From positions 1 to 32,273 of the forward strand of contig CAMWUW010000018.1 in assembly GCA_947177525.1 (NCBI GenBank): a stretch of 32,273 nucleotides of DNA, given 5' to 3'. A model generated the notes under the pieces. The model searched no databases and was not told the origin of the DNA. It saw only the letters and a list, made by a program, of their open reading frames with translations. The position numbers and the translations under genes are program-made. Shown here piece by piece: positions 1 through 7,865 of this stretch (positions are counted from its first letter, which is position 1; each line of letters begins with the position of its first letter). The DNA is from an uncultured Bacteroidales bacterium (GTDB lineage: Bacteria > Bacteroidota > Bacteroidia > Bacteroidales > UBA932).

Positions 1-575
1 CTATGGCGAAGCTGATGCTGAAGCCATATAATCTTCTTGCGCTTGACGAGCCGACAAACCACATGGATATCCGTTCCAAAGATATACTTAAACAGGCTCT
101 GAAGGCATACGACGGAACTTTGGTGGTGGTCTCTCACGACCGTGACTTCCTTGACGGGCTTGTGGACAAGTTGTATGAGTTCCGTGACGGAAAGGTGAAG
201 GAGCATCTTGGCGGAGTGTCGGATTTCCTTGAAAGAAGGAGGATTGAAAATCTGAGTGAACTTGAAAGGCATTGCAATGCAAATGATGCTGGGACTGTTT
301 CAGATGATTCCGCCCGGAAGAAAGCCGAGGCACAGCAGGAATATCAGGCAAAAAAGTTTGTGTCCAAGGAAGAACGGAAAATCCGCAACCGCATCGCCTA
401 TTTGGAGAGAGGAATTGAGGAAGTGGAGACTGAGATGAAGAATATAGAGATGCTGCTTGCCGCTCCCGGACCTGATGATGACATAATGGAACTTACAAGA
501 AGTTACCTTGAGAACAAGAGGAAGCTTGACACGATGACCGAGGAGTGGGGGCGTCTGCTGGAGAGCGTAGAATAA
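1..575 (+). CDS. ABC-F family ATPase, C-terminal part (5' end outside window)
   Basis: The visible 190+ residues are the end of the second nucleotide-binding domain of an ABC-F protein. A Walker B segment (LLALDEPTNHMD) is followed by the switch histidine in VVSHDRDFLD and a charged coiled C-terminal extension (about residues 100-185, rich in K and E). ABC-F proteins are soluble twin-ATPase translation or ribosome-associated factors, without membrane domains. The ATG at position 3 is internal: it lies just after where the ABC signature should be, so the true start is upstream of the window. The stop codon is 573-575. The rlmB-like gene follows 19 bp later on the same strand, so the two probably share a transcript. 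Which ABC-F subgroup it is cannot be told from the fragment. Confidence 0.93.
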   Translation, partial: MAKLMLKPYNLLALDEPTNHMDIRSKDILKQALKAYDGTLVVVSHDRDFLDGLVDKLYEFRDGKVKEHLGGVSDFLERRRIENLSELERHCNANDAGTVSDDSARKKAEAQQEYQAKKFVSKEERKIRNRIAYLERGIEEVETEMKNIEMLLAAPGPDDDIMELTRSYLENKRKLDTMTEEWGRLLESVE

Positions 576-594
576 AAATTAATCAGAAAACAAT

Positions 595-1341
595 ATGGAA
601 GAGTCGAAAATGCAATATTTGTTCGGCATGCATCCGGTCATGGAGGCTGTAAAGTCTGGAAAGAAATTCGAGAAGGTGCTTTTGAAGCAGGGACTTGAGG
701 GTGTGCAGTTCCGTGAATTGATGGAACTTCTTAAATCCAGGGAGATTCCTTTCCAGTTCGTGCCTGCAGAGAAATTGAACCGTACTGTACGCGGAGCGCA
801 TCAGGGAGTCCTGGCCTACATATCCAAAATTGAATATGTAGACCTTGAGCAGCTTGTCAACAATGCTCTCGGCATGTCAGAGAATCCGATACTGATGATT
901 CTGGACGGAGTCAGTGATGTGCGCAATCTCGGTGCAATTGCGAGAAGTCTTGAGTGCGCCGGAGGACATGGCATAATAGTGCCTGCAAAAGGAGGGGCTG
1001 CAATGAATGCTGATGCGGTGAAAGCGTCTGCCGGTGCGCTTATGAGGATTGACACCTGCAAGGTTCCGAATCTTCGCGTGGCCGCCTATTATCTGAAGCA
1101 GAGCGGATTCCGTCTGATTGCAGCTACGGAGAAGGTTGACCGGAAGATTTATGATGTGGACATGACAGGTCCATGCGCCATCATAATGGGTTCGGAAGGA
1201 AAGGGAATATCAAAGTCCATGCTTGATCTTGCTGATGACAAGGCTGCCATCCCTATGGCAGGAGAGATTTCGTCTCTCAATGTATCCGCTGCTTCAACTG
1301 TAATGCTTTATGAGGCTGTAAGACAGCGTATTGCAAAGTAG
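595..1341 (+). CDS. rlmB: SpoU/TrmH-family 23S rRNA 2'-O-methyltransferase (RlmB-like)
   Basis: The 248-residue protein has an N-terminal L30e-like substrate-binding domain (about residues 5-80) and a C-terminal SPOUT knot. The three SpoU motifs are all present: motif 1 around residues 105-120 (DGVSDVRNLGAIARSLE, with N111 and R117), motif 2 at 197-206 (IMGSEGKGIS) and motif 3 at 219-234 (containing SSLNVSAAS). Family members use SAM to methylate ribose 2'-OH; RlmB modifies G2251 of 23S rRNA. Length and architecture fit RlmB, although TrmH-like paralogues share these motifs, so the exact nucleotide is inferred. Two starts are possible, 595 and 610; the second gives MQYLFGMHPV, the usual beginning of the family. 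Confidence 0.9.
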   Translation: MEESKMQYLFGMHPVMEAVKSGKKFEKVLLKQGLEGVQFRELMELLKSREIPFQFVPAEKLNRTVRGAHQGVLAYISKIEYVDLEQLVNNALGMSENPILMILDGVSDVRNLGAIARSLECAGGHGIIVPAKGGAAMNADAVKASAGALMRIDTCKVPNLRVAAYYLKQSGFRLIAATEKVDRKIYDVDMTGPCAIIMGSEGKGISKSMLDLADDKAAIPMAGEISSLNVSAASTVMLYEAVRQRIAK

Positions 1342-1387
1342 ATGCAGTGTCTTTATAAAATTTTGCAACCAATAAAATTGTTGATGT

Positions 1388-2305
1388 ATGAAAAGAATAT
1401 TTTTGTTTTCTGCAATTTTGCTGTCTGCCCTTGTGACGGCATCCGCGCAGTCCAATCTTGTGCAGAACAAAGATTATGAAAGTTTCAAGGCGATAAATGT
1501 ATCAGACAAATTTACAGTAAAGCTGAGGCATGCACCGCAGTATTCTGTAAGGATAACTTCTGACGAAAGGATTTCTCCTTATGTCCAGGTCTATGTTAAG
1601 AACGGTACTCTTTATCTCATTCTTGATGACAAAAGTTATACTCCGGAGCTTAAAAAGGAACTTAGGCAGAAAGGTGCTGCCGAGCCTTTTCTTGAAGCAG
1701 AGGTATATATGCCAACTGTCAGCTCGTTGATACTCAAGGATAAATCACATCTTTTGCAGTGTGACAGATTTCATGCGGAATCTTTTGTGCTCACTGCGTC
1801 TGACAATGCGAAAATATCCCAGTTCAATTTGGACTGTGCTACAGCCGAGCTGAATTTCTCAAAAAGCTGCATTGCTTCAGTTGACATAAATGCATCAGGA
1901 AAATTATACATTTCAAGTGCCAACTCTTCGGAGGTGTCTCTTGCACAGAACGGCGGTATCCTGTTTTTGGAGACGGCAGGCTCTTCTGTATTTAAAGCTA
2001 AGGCTGCAATTTCTGAGGCTGAGATGAATGTTTCCAACGGAAGCAACGTCATTGTATCAGGTACTGCATCGGCCATTAAAGTCAAGGCGTCCGGACTTTC
2101 AAGGACAGATCTGGAGCAGTTTGAGGCAAAAGACGGAAGTATAGAGCAGACCGGTTCGTCAAAATGTCATGTGAACGTGACTGACCACCTTAAGGTCAAC
2201 CTTACCGGAGGCTCAATGCTTACTTTCAAGAGAAAGCCGGCAATTGATGTGGAGAGAATTATCGCCTCCACTCTTATTAAGGCTGATGACCCTAAGAGGA
2301 AGTAG
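1388..2305 (+). CDS. Exported GIN-domain (DUF2807-type) protein
   Basis: The 305-residue protein begins with a clear signal peptide (MKRIFLFSAILLSALVTASA, cleavage before QSN). The rest is a beta-rich repetitive body with many Ser, Asn, Thr and Ala and regular short strands, as in the putative auto-transporter adhesin 'head GIN' family. The line FKAINVSDKFTVKLRHAPQYSV at the start of the mature protein is a typical family opening. These proteins are predicted beta-solenoids in the periplasm or on the surface, and their biochemical role is unknown. It starts 46 bp after the rlmB-like stop and ends 3 bp before the dipeptidase start, so it is co-transcribed with the dipeptidase. The C-terminal tail from about residue 280 is basic. 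Confidence 0.8.
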   Translation: MKRIFLFSAILLSALVTASAQSNLVQNKDYESFKAINVSDKFTVKLRHAPQYSVRITSDERISPYVQVYVKNGTLYLILDDKSYTPELKKELRQKGAAEPFLEAEVYMPTVSSLILKDKSHLLQCDRFHAESFVLTASDNAKISQFNLDCATAELNFSKSCIASVDINASGKLYISSANSSEVSLAQNGGILFLETAGSSVFKAKAAISEAEMNVSNGSNVIVSGTASAIKVKASGLSRTDLEQFEAKDGSIEQTGSSKCHVNVTDHLKVNLTGGSMLTFKRKPAIDVERIIASTLIKADDPKRK

Positions 2306-2308
2306 CTG

Positions 2309-3415
2309 ATGTTTGTTCTTGATTCGCACTGCGATACGCCTTCCCAGCTGCTCAGGCTGAGGAATCCTGCGCTTGACAACAGCCATTCACACGTCGATTT
2401 CCCGAAGCTGGAGCGGGGGGAAGTCGACGCTGCTTTTTGGGCACTGTATGTTCCTGCCTCACTGTCTGCTGATGCCGGGATGGGATATGCGTACGAACTT
2501 TTGCGCTGCGTGCATGATGCCCTTGAAAAAAATAAGGACAAGGCGTCTCTGGCATTGTCACCGGCGGATGCATACGCAAACAAGGAGAAGGGTCTGTTTT
2601 CTGTATTTCTTGCTCTTGAGAATGGTGCTCCGATAGGGAAATCTCTTGATAAGCTGCATGATTTTTATGATGCCGGCATCAGGTACATGACGCTGTGCCA
2701 TTCTTCCGACAACCAGATATGTGATTCTTGCGCATCTGATGTAAAGACCTGGCACGGGCTTAGCCCATTCGGAAAGGAGGTTGTTGCAGAGATGAACCGT
2801 ATGGGAATGATTGTGGATGTCTCCCACATTTCCGATGATTCATTCTATGATGTTCTCGAATGTTCCCCTGTTCCCGTTGTCGCCTCACATTCCTGCTGCC
2901 GTTCTCTTGCCGCTCATCCGAGGAACCTGACGGACGGCATGATAAGGGCTTTGGCTGAGTGCGGAGGTGTCGTACAGATAAATTTCTTTCCTCTTTTCCT
3001 TGACAGCGGTTTTGCTGACGTAATGAAGATTTCCGGTATTGAAGAAAGGGGAGAGGCTGTTGAACGGAGATTTATTGACTGTCCTTCCGATGATGGGGCC
3101 CGCAAGGAGTGGTATGCCGTACTTGACGAGCTTGAGGCATTGGAGAGGCCGTCATATAGGCGGATTGTCGATCATATTGATCATGTTGTTGCACTGGCGG
3201 GAATTGATCATGTAGGATTGGGGTCAGACTTTGACGGTATAGCTGTCACGCCGCGCGGTATGGAGGATGTCTCCTGTTTTCCCAGGATATTTGAGGAAAT
3301 GCGCAGGCGCGGCTATTCTGAAGATGATATAAGAAAGGTGGCAGGCGCCAATTTCATGCGTGTGTTTTCTGATGTCCGGACTTTCAGTTCACGTTTTTCT
3401 GGTGAAGTACGGTGA
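2309..3415 (+). CDS. Membrane-dipeptidase family (M19) zinc dipeptidase, probably cytoplasmic
   Basis: The 368-residue protein matches peptidase family M19. It has the N-terminal metal pair HxD (DSHCDTP, H7 and D9), a bridging glutamate in LALENGAP (E104), histidines in VSHISDD (H173) and VASHS (H194), the AAHPRN segment, and a late GLGSDFDGI aspartate loop. Family members hydrolyse dipeptides, including D-amino-acid containing ones, with a binuclear zinc centre. No signal peptide or lipobox is visible, so a cytoplasmic location is inferred, unlike many exported family members. It follows the GIN-domain gene by 3 bp. Its 3' end overlaps the convergent transporter gene by 32 bp. Confidence 0.92.
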   Translation: MFVLDSHCDTPSQLLRLRNPALDNSHSHVDFPKLERGEVDAAFWALYVPASLSADAGMGYAYELLRCVHDALEKNKDKASLALSPADAYANKEKGLFSVFLALENGAPIGKSLDKLHDFYDAGIRYMTLCHSSDNQICDSCASDVKTWHGLSPFGKEVVAEMNRMGMIVDVSHISDDSFYDVLECSPVPVVASHSCCRSLAAHPRNLTDGMIRALAECGGVVQINFFPLFLDSGFADVMKISGIEERGEAVERRFIDCPSDDGARKEWYAVLDELEALERPSYRRIVDHIDHVVALAGIDHVGLGSDFDGIAVTPRGMEDVSCFPRIFEEMRRRGYSEDDIRKVAGANFMRVFSDVRTFSSRFSGEVR

Positions 3416-4313
3416 CGCTTACGGTCACCATGATGATGGCGATGCCGGCTACAGTCCTCAGGCTCAGGTGCTCGTCCAAGAAAATTATTCCGAGAATCAC
3501 TGCAGTCAGTGGCTGAAGCGCACCAAGGATGGAAGTCAGTGTGGGCCCTATCCTGCGCACTGCCTTTACTCCGGTAAAATTGGAGACCATGGTGGCCCAG
3601 AGTCCAAGCCCGAGTATATACACCCATTGAACCGGGTCTGTCACCGGCATGATGCGGCCATTGAAGATGAAGCAGCATGCAATGAAATATGCAGCACTCA
3701 GCATCATTATCCATGTAGTGAACTTGACTGCCTCGATTTTGTCTGCACCGGTTCTTTTCATTAGTATGAAATAAGCCGCATAGCTGAATGCGGAAATGAG
3801 AGAGCACACAAGTCCTGTGACAATATTTCCTCCTTCTGTCCGCAGGCCGTCTCCCGAGGCCATAAGATAGACGCCAAGGATGGAGAGAAGCACTGCGTAC
3901 AGATTGATTTTTGACTTGCGTTCTCCGTAAAACAGCATCATGCACATTGTCACGACCACGGGATACATGAAGTTTATTGTAGATGCGATTCCGCTGGAAA
4001 TATTTGCATACCCGTACAGTAGGGTAATGGATGTAATTGCCCTGAGTGTGCTGAGAAGAATGATTTTCCATGCCTCTTCCATATCGGAAATGAACAGCGT
4101 CTTCTTTTTGCAGAATGCGTATATCATAAGCACAGCAGCTGCAGTTGTCCACCGGTAGGCAAGTGTGTCGAAACTTGAAAGGCCGGCTGCAAGCAGGCCG
4201 ATTGTAAATACCGGTGAGAAGCCGAATGAAGCAGATGAAAGGGCAGCATAGAAGATACCGTTTATCCTTATGCGGCGTTTTTTCTTTTCATATAATGTTT
4301 GTGCACTACTCAT
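3384..4313 (-). CDS. EamA/DMT-superfamily transporter
   Basis: The 309-residue protein has ten hydrophobic segments arranged as two five-helix EamA repeats, the first starting at about residue 20 and the second around residue 165 (GLVCSLISAFSYAAYFILMK). The charged N terminus (YEKKKRRIRIN) should be cytoplasmic. Family members export or import small metabolites such as amino acids, purines or drugs; the substrate cannot be told from sequence. A conserved second-repeat ending (LGALQPLTAVILGIIFLDEHLS) is typical. The gene runs against the dipeptidase, and the two coding ends overlap by 32 bp. No canonical -7 box was found just upstream. Confidence 0.88.
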   Translation of the reverse strand: MSSAQTLYEKKKRRIRINGIFYAALSSASFGFSPVFTIGLLAAGLSSFDTLAYRWTTAAAVLMIYAFCKKKTLFISDMEEAWKIILLSTLRAITSITLLYGYANISSGIASTINFMYPVVVTMCMMLFYGERKSKINLYAVLLSILGVYLMASGDGLRTEGGNIVTGLVCSLISAFSYAAYFILMKRTGADKIEAVKFTTWIMMLSAAYFIACCFIFNGRIMPVTDPVQWVYILGLGLWATMVSNFTGVKAVRRIGPTLTSILGALQPLTAVILGIIFLDEHLSLRTVAGIAIIMVTVSVTVLHQKNVN

Positions 4314-4453
4314 ACAATGTCTTTGTCTTCTTCCTATGTAAAATCCTGTATCTTAGGTAGTTATGTTTAATCTGCTTCTTAGGTAACAAATAAGTTAAAT
4401 GTTATAACTAAAATGTTTTATATGGTAATTATCAGCCATTTGTGCTAATGTTC

Positions 4454-5731
4454 TTATTTTGTTGTTTCTTTGCATATTTTTATGCGCAGGAGGTTAAGTG
4501 CATTTGATGCAAAACGCTCAATGTTGCGCTTTCTGTCTCCCTTGAAGAACATTCTGTATGTCTCTGTACCTTCTTCAGAACTTACTCCGATCCATACCGT
4601 GCCGGCAGGTTTTTCTTTGCTTCCTCCTCCGGGACCGGCAATGCCTGAGGTCGCCACAGAAAAGTCGCTGCCAGTGATACGTCTCACTCCTTCGGCCATT
4701 TTTGCAACACATTCGCTGCTCACGGCCCCGAAAGTTCCGATTGTTTCTGCAGGAACACCAAGCACGCCTGTCTTGACGCTGTTGGAATATGACGTTACAG
4801 AACCCAGATAATATTCCGATGAACCCGGAACTGAAGTCAGCATCGCAGAAATCATTCCACCCGTACATGATTCCGCTGCGCTTACGGTCTTTCCGGCCTC
4901 AGCCAGCTTCCTGCCGATGCATGCTTCCAGCGTATCATCGCAGCATGACCATATTATATCTCCGAGCAGATTCTGCAGTTTTGAAATCTCAGCTTCAATC
5001 ATGCGCTCTTCTTCCTCCTTGCTGCCCTCTCCGTACATGGACAGTCTGAGGCGCACTCCGTTCAGGGGATTGGGGAGATAGGCAAGATGCATTCCTGCCG
5101 GGAGTGAATCCTCCCACGGTGCAATCATTTCCGCAAGGGCTGATTCTGCCATTCCGAATGTCATCACTGTCCTGTGGCAAATGTCAGAAACATGGTTGTG
5201 TGCCTTTATGTCGCTGATTATATCGTCCAGGGCGCCCAAAGCTTCAAAAGGAACCCCGGGGAGTGAATAAAGTGTGGATTCGTGGCCGTATTTGCCGGCA
5301 GGGAAGCGGAAGACCATAACAGGAGCAGTTCCGAGCCTGTTGGGTATTACTTCGCATGTGTCCGGCACTGAGGCCTGCGCTATATTGGTTTCAAGCAGGT
5401 CCAGTCCGCGTGCACTTAATATGCCGTGAATGATTTCAAGCTGTCTCTGGTCTGTCTTGTATGACGATGCACCTGAAAGTTCCGCAAGTGCAGCTTTTGT
5501 GATGTCGTCTTTTGTTGGACCGAGTCCCCCTGTGACTATGACAATGCTGTTATTCTCCAGCTCAGTCCCCAAGGCTGAAATGATGGCAGCCCTGTCGTCT
5601 GCTATTGAAAGCATCCGTGTGACTTGTATGCCTGCTGCGTTCAGGGCACGGGAAATGTGTGATGAATTGGTGTCGACAATCTGGCCGATCAGGATTTCAT
5701 CTCCGATTGTGCATATAGATGCCTGTGTCAT
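4454..5731 (-). CDS. cinA: CinA: nucleotide-pyrophosphatase domain plus nicotinamide-nucleotide amidase (PncC) domain
   Basis: The 425-residue protein is a full-length two-domain CinA. The N-terminal MoaB/MogA-like COG1058 domain shows IGDEILIGQIVDTNS and VTGGLGPTKDDIT (residues 66-78). The C-terminal PncC amidase domain starts near residue 265, with AESCTGG (286-292) and TSGIAGPGG (361-369). Known members deamidate nicotinamide mononucleotide to nicotinate mononucleotide and hydrolyse ADP-ribose-type substrates in pyridine nucleotide recycling. Its ATG overlaps the pyrD stop by four bases (ATGA, 5728-5731), so the two genes are translationally coupled. Confidence 0.95.
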   Translation of the reverse strand: MTQASICTIGDEILIGQIVDTNSSHISRALNAAGIQVTRMLSIADDRAAIISALGTELENNSIVIVTGGLGPTKDDITKAALAELSGASSYKTDQRQLEIIHGILSARGLDLLETNIAQASVPDTCEVIPNRLGTAPVMVFRFPAGKYGHESTLYSLPGVPFEALGALDDIISDIKAHNHVSDICHRTVMTFGMAESALAEMIAPWEDSLPAGMHLAYLPNPLNGVRLRLSMYGEGSKEEEERMIEAEISKLQNLLGDIIWSCCDDTLEACIGRKLAEAGKTVSAAESCTGGMISAMLTSVPGSSEYYLGSVTSYSNSVKTGVLGVPAETIGTFGAVSSECVAKMAEGVRRITGSDFSVATSGIAGPGGGSKEKPAGTVWIGVSSEEGTETYRMFFKGDRKRNIERFASNALNLLRIKICKETTK

Positions 5732-6777
5732 TTCTGTTTTCCGTTTTGTGTCTCTTCCAGGTGATGTATTATTTTCTTTACAAGACCCGGGCCTTCGTAT
5801 ATGAAGCCTGTATATATTTCAACAAGCGAGGCTCCTGCATCAAGCATTTCCCGTGCCTGTTCTCCTGACATGATGCCCCCGACGCCTATGACAGGAAGTC
5901 TTCCCTGCGACTTTTGGCTTATATATTTCACCAGCTCAAGGTTTTTGCGGTACAGCGGTGCACCGGAAAGGCCTCCGTTGCCAATCTTTTCAATCCTGCT
6001 TTCGCTTATGCCCAGGCCTTCACGGCTCCTTGTCGTATTTCCTGCCACTATTCCGTCAATTCCGGAACGCAGGCAGTAATCTATTATGTCATCGAGCTGT
6101 TCGCGCGGAAGGTCCGGGGAAACTTTGAGCAGAATAGGGCGGAAGGTATCATAATACATCCTGAGGTCCAGAAGCCTGTCCACTATGTCCGAAAGGAAAG
6201 ACACATCCTGGAGTGCTGTGAGTCCGACTACATTGGGACATGAGACATTGACAACGAACATGTCGACAAAATCATACAGAAGTGCGAACGACTGTTCATA
6301 GTCTTTGGCAGCATCTTCATTTATGCTTGATGCATTTTTGGATATGTTGGCAGCTACAATCACTTCTGGACGCTCCTTTTTAAGATGCTCCACGGCATTG
6401 CGCACCCCCTTGTTGTTTATGCCGAACCTGTTGATGATGGCTTTGTCCGAAGGCAGCCTGAAGCATCTCGGCTTAGGGTTGCCGTCCTGTGGCTTGGGGG
6501 TCAGTGAGCCGATCTCGACGAATCCGAATCCGAAGTTGGCCATGTCGTTGTAGAACTCACCGTTTTTGTCAAGTCCACCGGCCAGTCCGACTGGATTGGG
6601 AAAATTGATGCCGAATACTTCCCGTTCAAGAGACTTGGACTCTCTCTTATAGATAGCCCGTACTATTGCTCTTGCAAAAGGAAGGTGCCTGATGAATGCC
6701 AGGCCTGAAAAAGTAAGATTGTGTGCCGTTTCTGGATTAAAGCGGAAAAGGATAGGTTTCAGTATATGCTTGTACAT
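5728..6777 (-). CDS. pyrD: Dihydroorotate dehydrogenase, class 2 (quinone-linked)
   Basis: This enzyme oxidises dihydroorotate to orotate in pyrimidine synthesis, with FMN and membrane quinone. Family signatures include NPVGLAGGLDKNGE, INRFGINNKGV, NVSCPN, GNTTRSREG and the C-terminal FMN phosphate site GVGGIMSGEQAREMLDAGAS. The hydrophobic N-terminal helix region (KHILKPILFRFNPETAHNLTF) is the class 2 membrane-association element. I choose the start at 6777, giving 349 residues and the usual beginning MYKHILKPI. An in-frame ATG at 6816 would fall inside the predicted -7 box at 6814-6821 and is unlikely. The stop overlaps the cinA start as ATGA. Confidence 0.95.
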   Translation of the reverse strand: MYKHILKPILFRFNPETAHNLTFSGLAFIRHLPFARAIVRAIYKRESKSLEREVFGINFPNPVGLAGGLDKNGEFYNDMANFGFGFVEIGSLTPKPQDGNPKPRCFRLPSDKAIINRFGINNKGVRNAVEHLKKERPEVIVAANISKNASSINEDAAKDYEQSFALLYDFVDMFVVNVSCPNVVGLTALQDVSFLSDIVDRLLDLRMYYDTFRPILLKVSPDLPREQLDDIIDYCLRSGIDGIVAGNTTRSREGLGISESRIEKIGNGGLSGAPLYRKNLELVKYISQKSQGRLPVIGVGGIMSGEQAREMLDAGASLVEIYTGFIYEGPGLVKKIIHHLEETQNGKQK

Positions 6778-6813
6778 GTCTTGTTGAATAATAAGCCATT
6801 TTCTAAAAACATA

Positions 6814-6821
6814 CAAAAATA
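6814..6821 (-). promoter_or_regulatory. Putative pyrD promoter -7 box
   Basis: On the minus strand this is TATTTTTG, an exact match to the Bacteroidota -7 consensus TAnnTTTG. It places the transcript start near 6807 and a leader of about 30 nt before the ATG at 6777. No clear TTTG -33 element is present at the right spacing, so the call rests on one box. A lone TTTGTAAA half-site at 6831-6838 resembles the half-sites next to the XRE regulator gene. Confidence 0.5.
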
Positions 6822-6881
6822 CATCAAAACTTTGTAAATCCTTTGCTTACCTTCAATAATGTTTGCATACCTGAATGGCGA

Positions 6882-7343
6882 TTATGCCAATTCTTGATAT
6901 GAGCCGTCATCAAAAAATACGATAATTTTAGATACAACTCTCTGTTTTACTTGTGTTTCAATATGCTTATATGAAGTTTCAATCTTACTCAAGGCTTCAA
7001 TATTTTCCTGTTCTTTCACTGGTGTATGGGAAATATTGCTTTCCTGCTCGGGTACTGCATTGGCCTCATCTGCTGGTTCATCAGAAAAAAGACTGTCCTG
7101 TCTGGGCAGCTGCTGTTGCCCGGGCTGTTGCTGTTCCCTGTACATCTTTCCTTTTCCGAGAATCAGCCACTCAATGCTGAGGTCAGGGAATTTTTGCATG
7201 ACTGACTTTATGAAATCATAGCCAGGATTATTTCTGCCCGCAAGCAGGTGGGACACACTTGCCCTGGCTACATTTATTGTTTCCGCGAACTGTGTCTGCG
7301 ACATATTTTCTGCCGCAAGGAATTGCTCCAATCTCTTGTTCAT
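6882..7343 (-). CDS. XRE-family helix-turn-helix regulator, Bacteroidota small type
   Basis: The 153-residue protein has an N-terminal XRE/Cro-CI helix-turn-helix (about residues 5-62). MSQTQFAETINVARASVSHL is the first half and recognition helix, followed by LAGRNNPGYDFIKSVMQKFP and the WLILGKGKMY motif seen in many Bacteroidota repressors. The middle (about 70-115) is low-complexity and Gln/Glu-rich. The end (VVSKIIVFFDDGSYQEL) is a short beta tail that often occurs in this group. No peptidase S24 domain is present, so it should not self-cleave. The gene stands alone. A 7-bp-arm palindrome lies across its predicted promoter (7346-7365), suggesting autoregulation. What else it controls is unknown. 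Confidence 0.85.
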   Translation of the reverse strand: MNKRLEQFLAAENMSQTQFAETINVARASVSHLLAGRNNPGYDFIKSVMQKFPDLSIEWLILGKGKMYREQQQPGQQQLPRQDSLFSDEPADEANAVPEQESNISHTPVKEQENIEALSKIETSYKHIETQVKQRVVSKIIVFFDDGSYQELA

Positions 7344-7345
7344 AA

Positions 7346-7365
7346 TTGTAAACTAAGTTTTACAA
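7346..7365. promoter_or_regulatory. Candidate auto-operator of the XRE regulator
   Basis: The sequence is TTGTAAA-N6-TTTACAA, a perfect 7-bp inverted repeat with a 6-bp spacer. It sits between the predicted -7 box and the start codon, overlapping the last bases of the box and the predicted transcript start. A protein bound here would block transcription of its own gene. The half-site TTGTAA recurs in the palindromes at 7721-7734 and 7757-7770. Operator function is inferred. Confidence 0.5.
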
Positions 7366-7370
7366 ATATA
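7363..7370 (-). promoter_or_regulatory. Putative promoter -7 box of the XRE regulator gene
   Basis: The minus strand reads TATATTTG, exactly TAnnTTTG. A near-consensus TTTC in place of TTTG lies at 7392-7395, 21 bp upstream. The predicted transcript start is about 7357, leaving a leader of only about 14 nt before the ATG at 7343. Confidence 0.6.
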
Positions 7371-7594
7371 ACAACAAAAATTGAAACCAGGAAAATATAT
7401 TTGAGTTCAAAGATGTAACGGGAGGATAAAATAGGGGTGTATAATATTATATAAATACTTTAGGTAATAGGTATAAAATACAGATTTATAAGTGATTATA
7501 TTTGTAAATACTCGTATAAGTAGCCATAATTGCCCCCAAACTGATAAATAGCCGTAAATTTTACATTAATCACATTAAATATAAATTCAAGTAA

Positions 7595-7690
7595 ATGAAT
7601 ATAAATCTCATGATTTTCAATGTATTACAAAGAGATAATAATAAACATAAGAAAAAGTTATGCAAGATTTGTAACACGTGCAAAAGGTAA
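7595..7690 (+). CDS. Possible 31-residue micro-ORF with clustered cysteines
   Basis: An ATG at 7595 opens 31 codons ending in TAA at 7688-7690. The product is basic and ends LCKICNTCKR, with C23, C26 and C29 spaced C-x2-C-x2-C. A -7 match lies about 90 bp upstream. No convincing ribosome binding site is present and the region is very AT-rich, so chance is a serious alternative. Confidence 0.15.
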   Translation: MNINLMIFNVLQRDNNKHKKKLCKICNTCKR

Positions 7691-7720
7691 CTGCAAACAG
7701 GTCGTCAGATGGTGGTTATG

Positions 7721-7770
7721 GTTACAAATGTTACTATGATTGACAATTGGTTCTTGGTTACATTTGTAAC
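7721..7770. promoter_or_regulatory. Pair of related palindromes upstream of the queA-like gene
   Basis: Site one (7721-7734) is GTTACAAATGTTAC. Site two (7757-7770) is GTTACATTTGTAAC, a perfect 6-bp inverted repeat GTTACA-N2-TGTAAC. One matches the reverse complement of the other at 13 of 14 positions, and their centres are 36 bp apart. Both contain the TTGTAA-type half-site of the XRE auto-operator. They lie about 60-110 bp upstream of the predicted queA-like transcript start. Binding by the XRE protein is inferred. Confidence 0.4.
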
Positions 7771-7818
7771 ATGGTACAGACTCCCTGATTTCAATTTCCG
7801 TTTAACGCGAGAATTGCG

Positions 7819-7826
7819 TATTTTTG
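7819..7826 (+). promoter_or_regulatory. Putative queA-like promoter -7 box
   Basis: TATTTTTG matches TAnnTTTG exactly. A TTTC at 7795-7798 stands in for the -33 TTTG with 20-bp spacing. The predicted start is near 7833, giving a leader of about 33 nt to the ATG at 7866. Confidence 0.5.
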
Positions 7827-7865
7827 CCGAAGTTTTGTTTAGCTTATAAAAACTGAAATCTGAAT

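Larger units (their letters stand above)
7344..7865. other. 522-bp AT-rich intergenic region between divergent XRE and queA-like genes
   Basis: No long coding frame lies here. It holds the XRE promoter and operator at the left end, a plus-strand -7 match TATATTTG at 7497-7504, a 31-codon ORF with a C-x2-C-x2-C motif at 7595-7690, and two related palindromes at 7721-7734 and 7757-7770. A TTTGTAAC half-site is at 7668-7675, and the queA-like promoter box TATTTTTG is at 7819-7826. The 13-mer TTATATTTGTAAA at 7496-7508 also occurs, on the opposite strand, in the XRE promoter. Confidence 0.6.

Noticed and set aside
3313..4152. Minus-strand 279-codon frame overlapping the transporter
   Set aside because: Out of frame with the EamA gene, rich in His, Cys and Arg, and without domains, whereas the EamA frame has ten clear helices.
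6778..6816. Upstream ATG of pyrD at 6816
   Set aside because: It lies within the predicted promoter box and adds residues not seen in the family.
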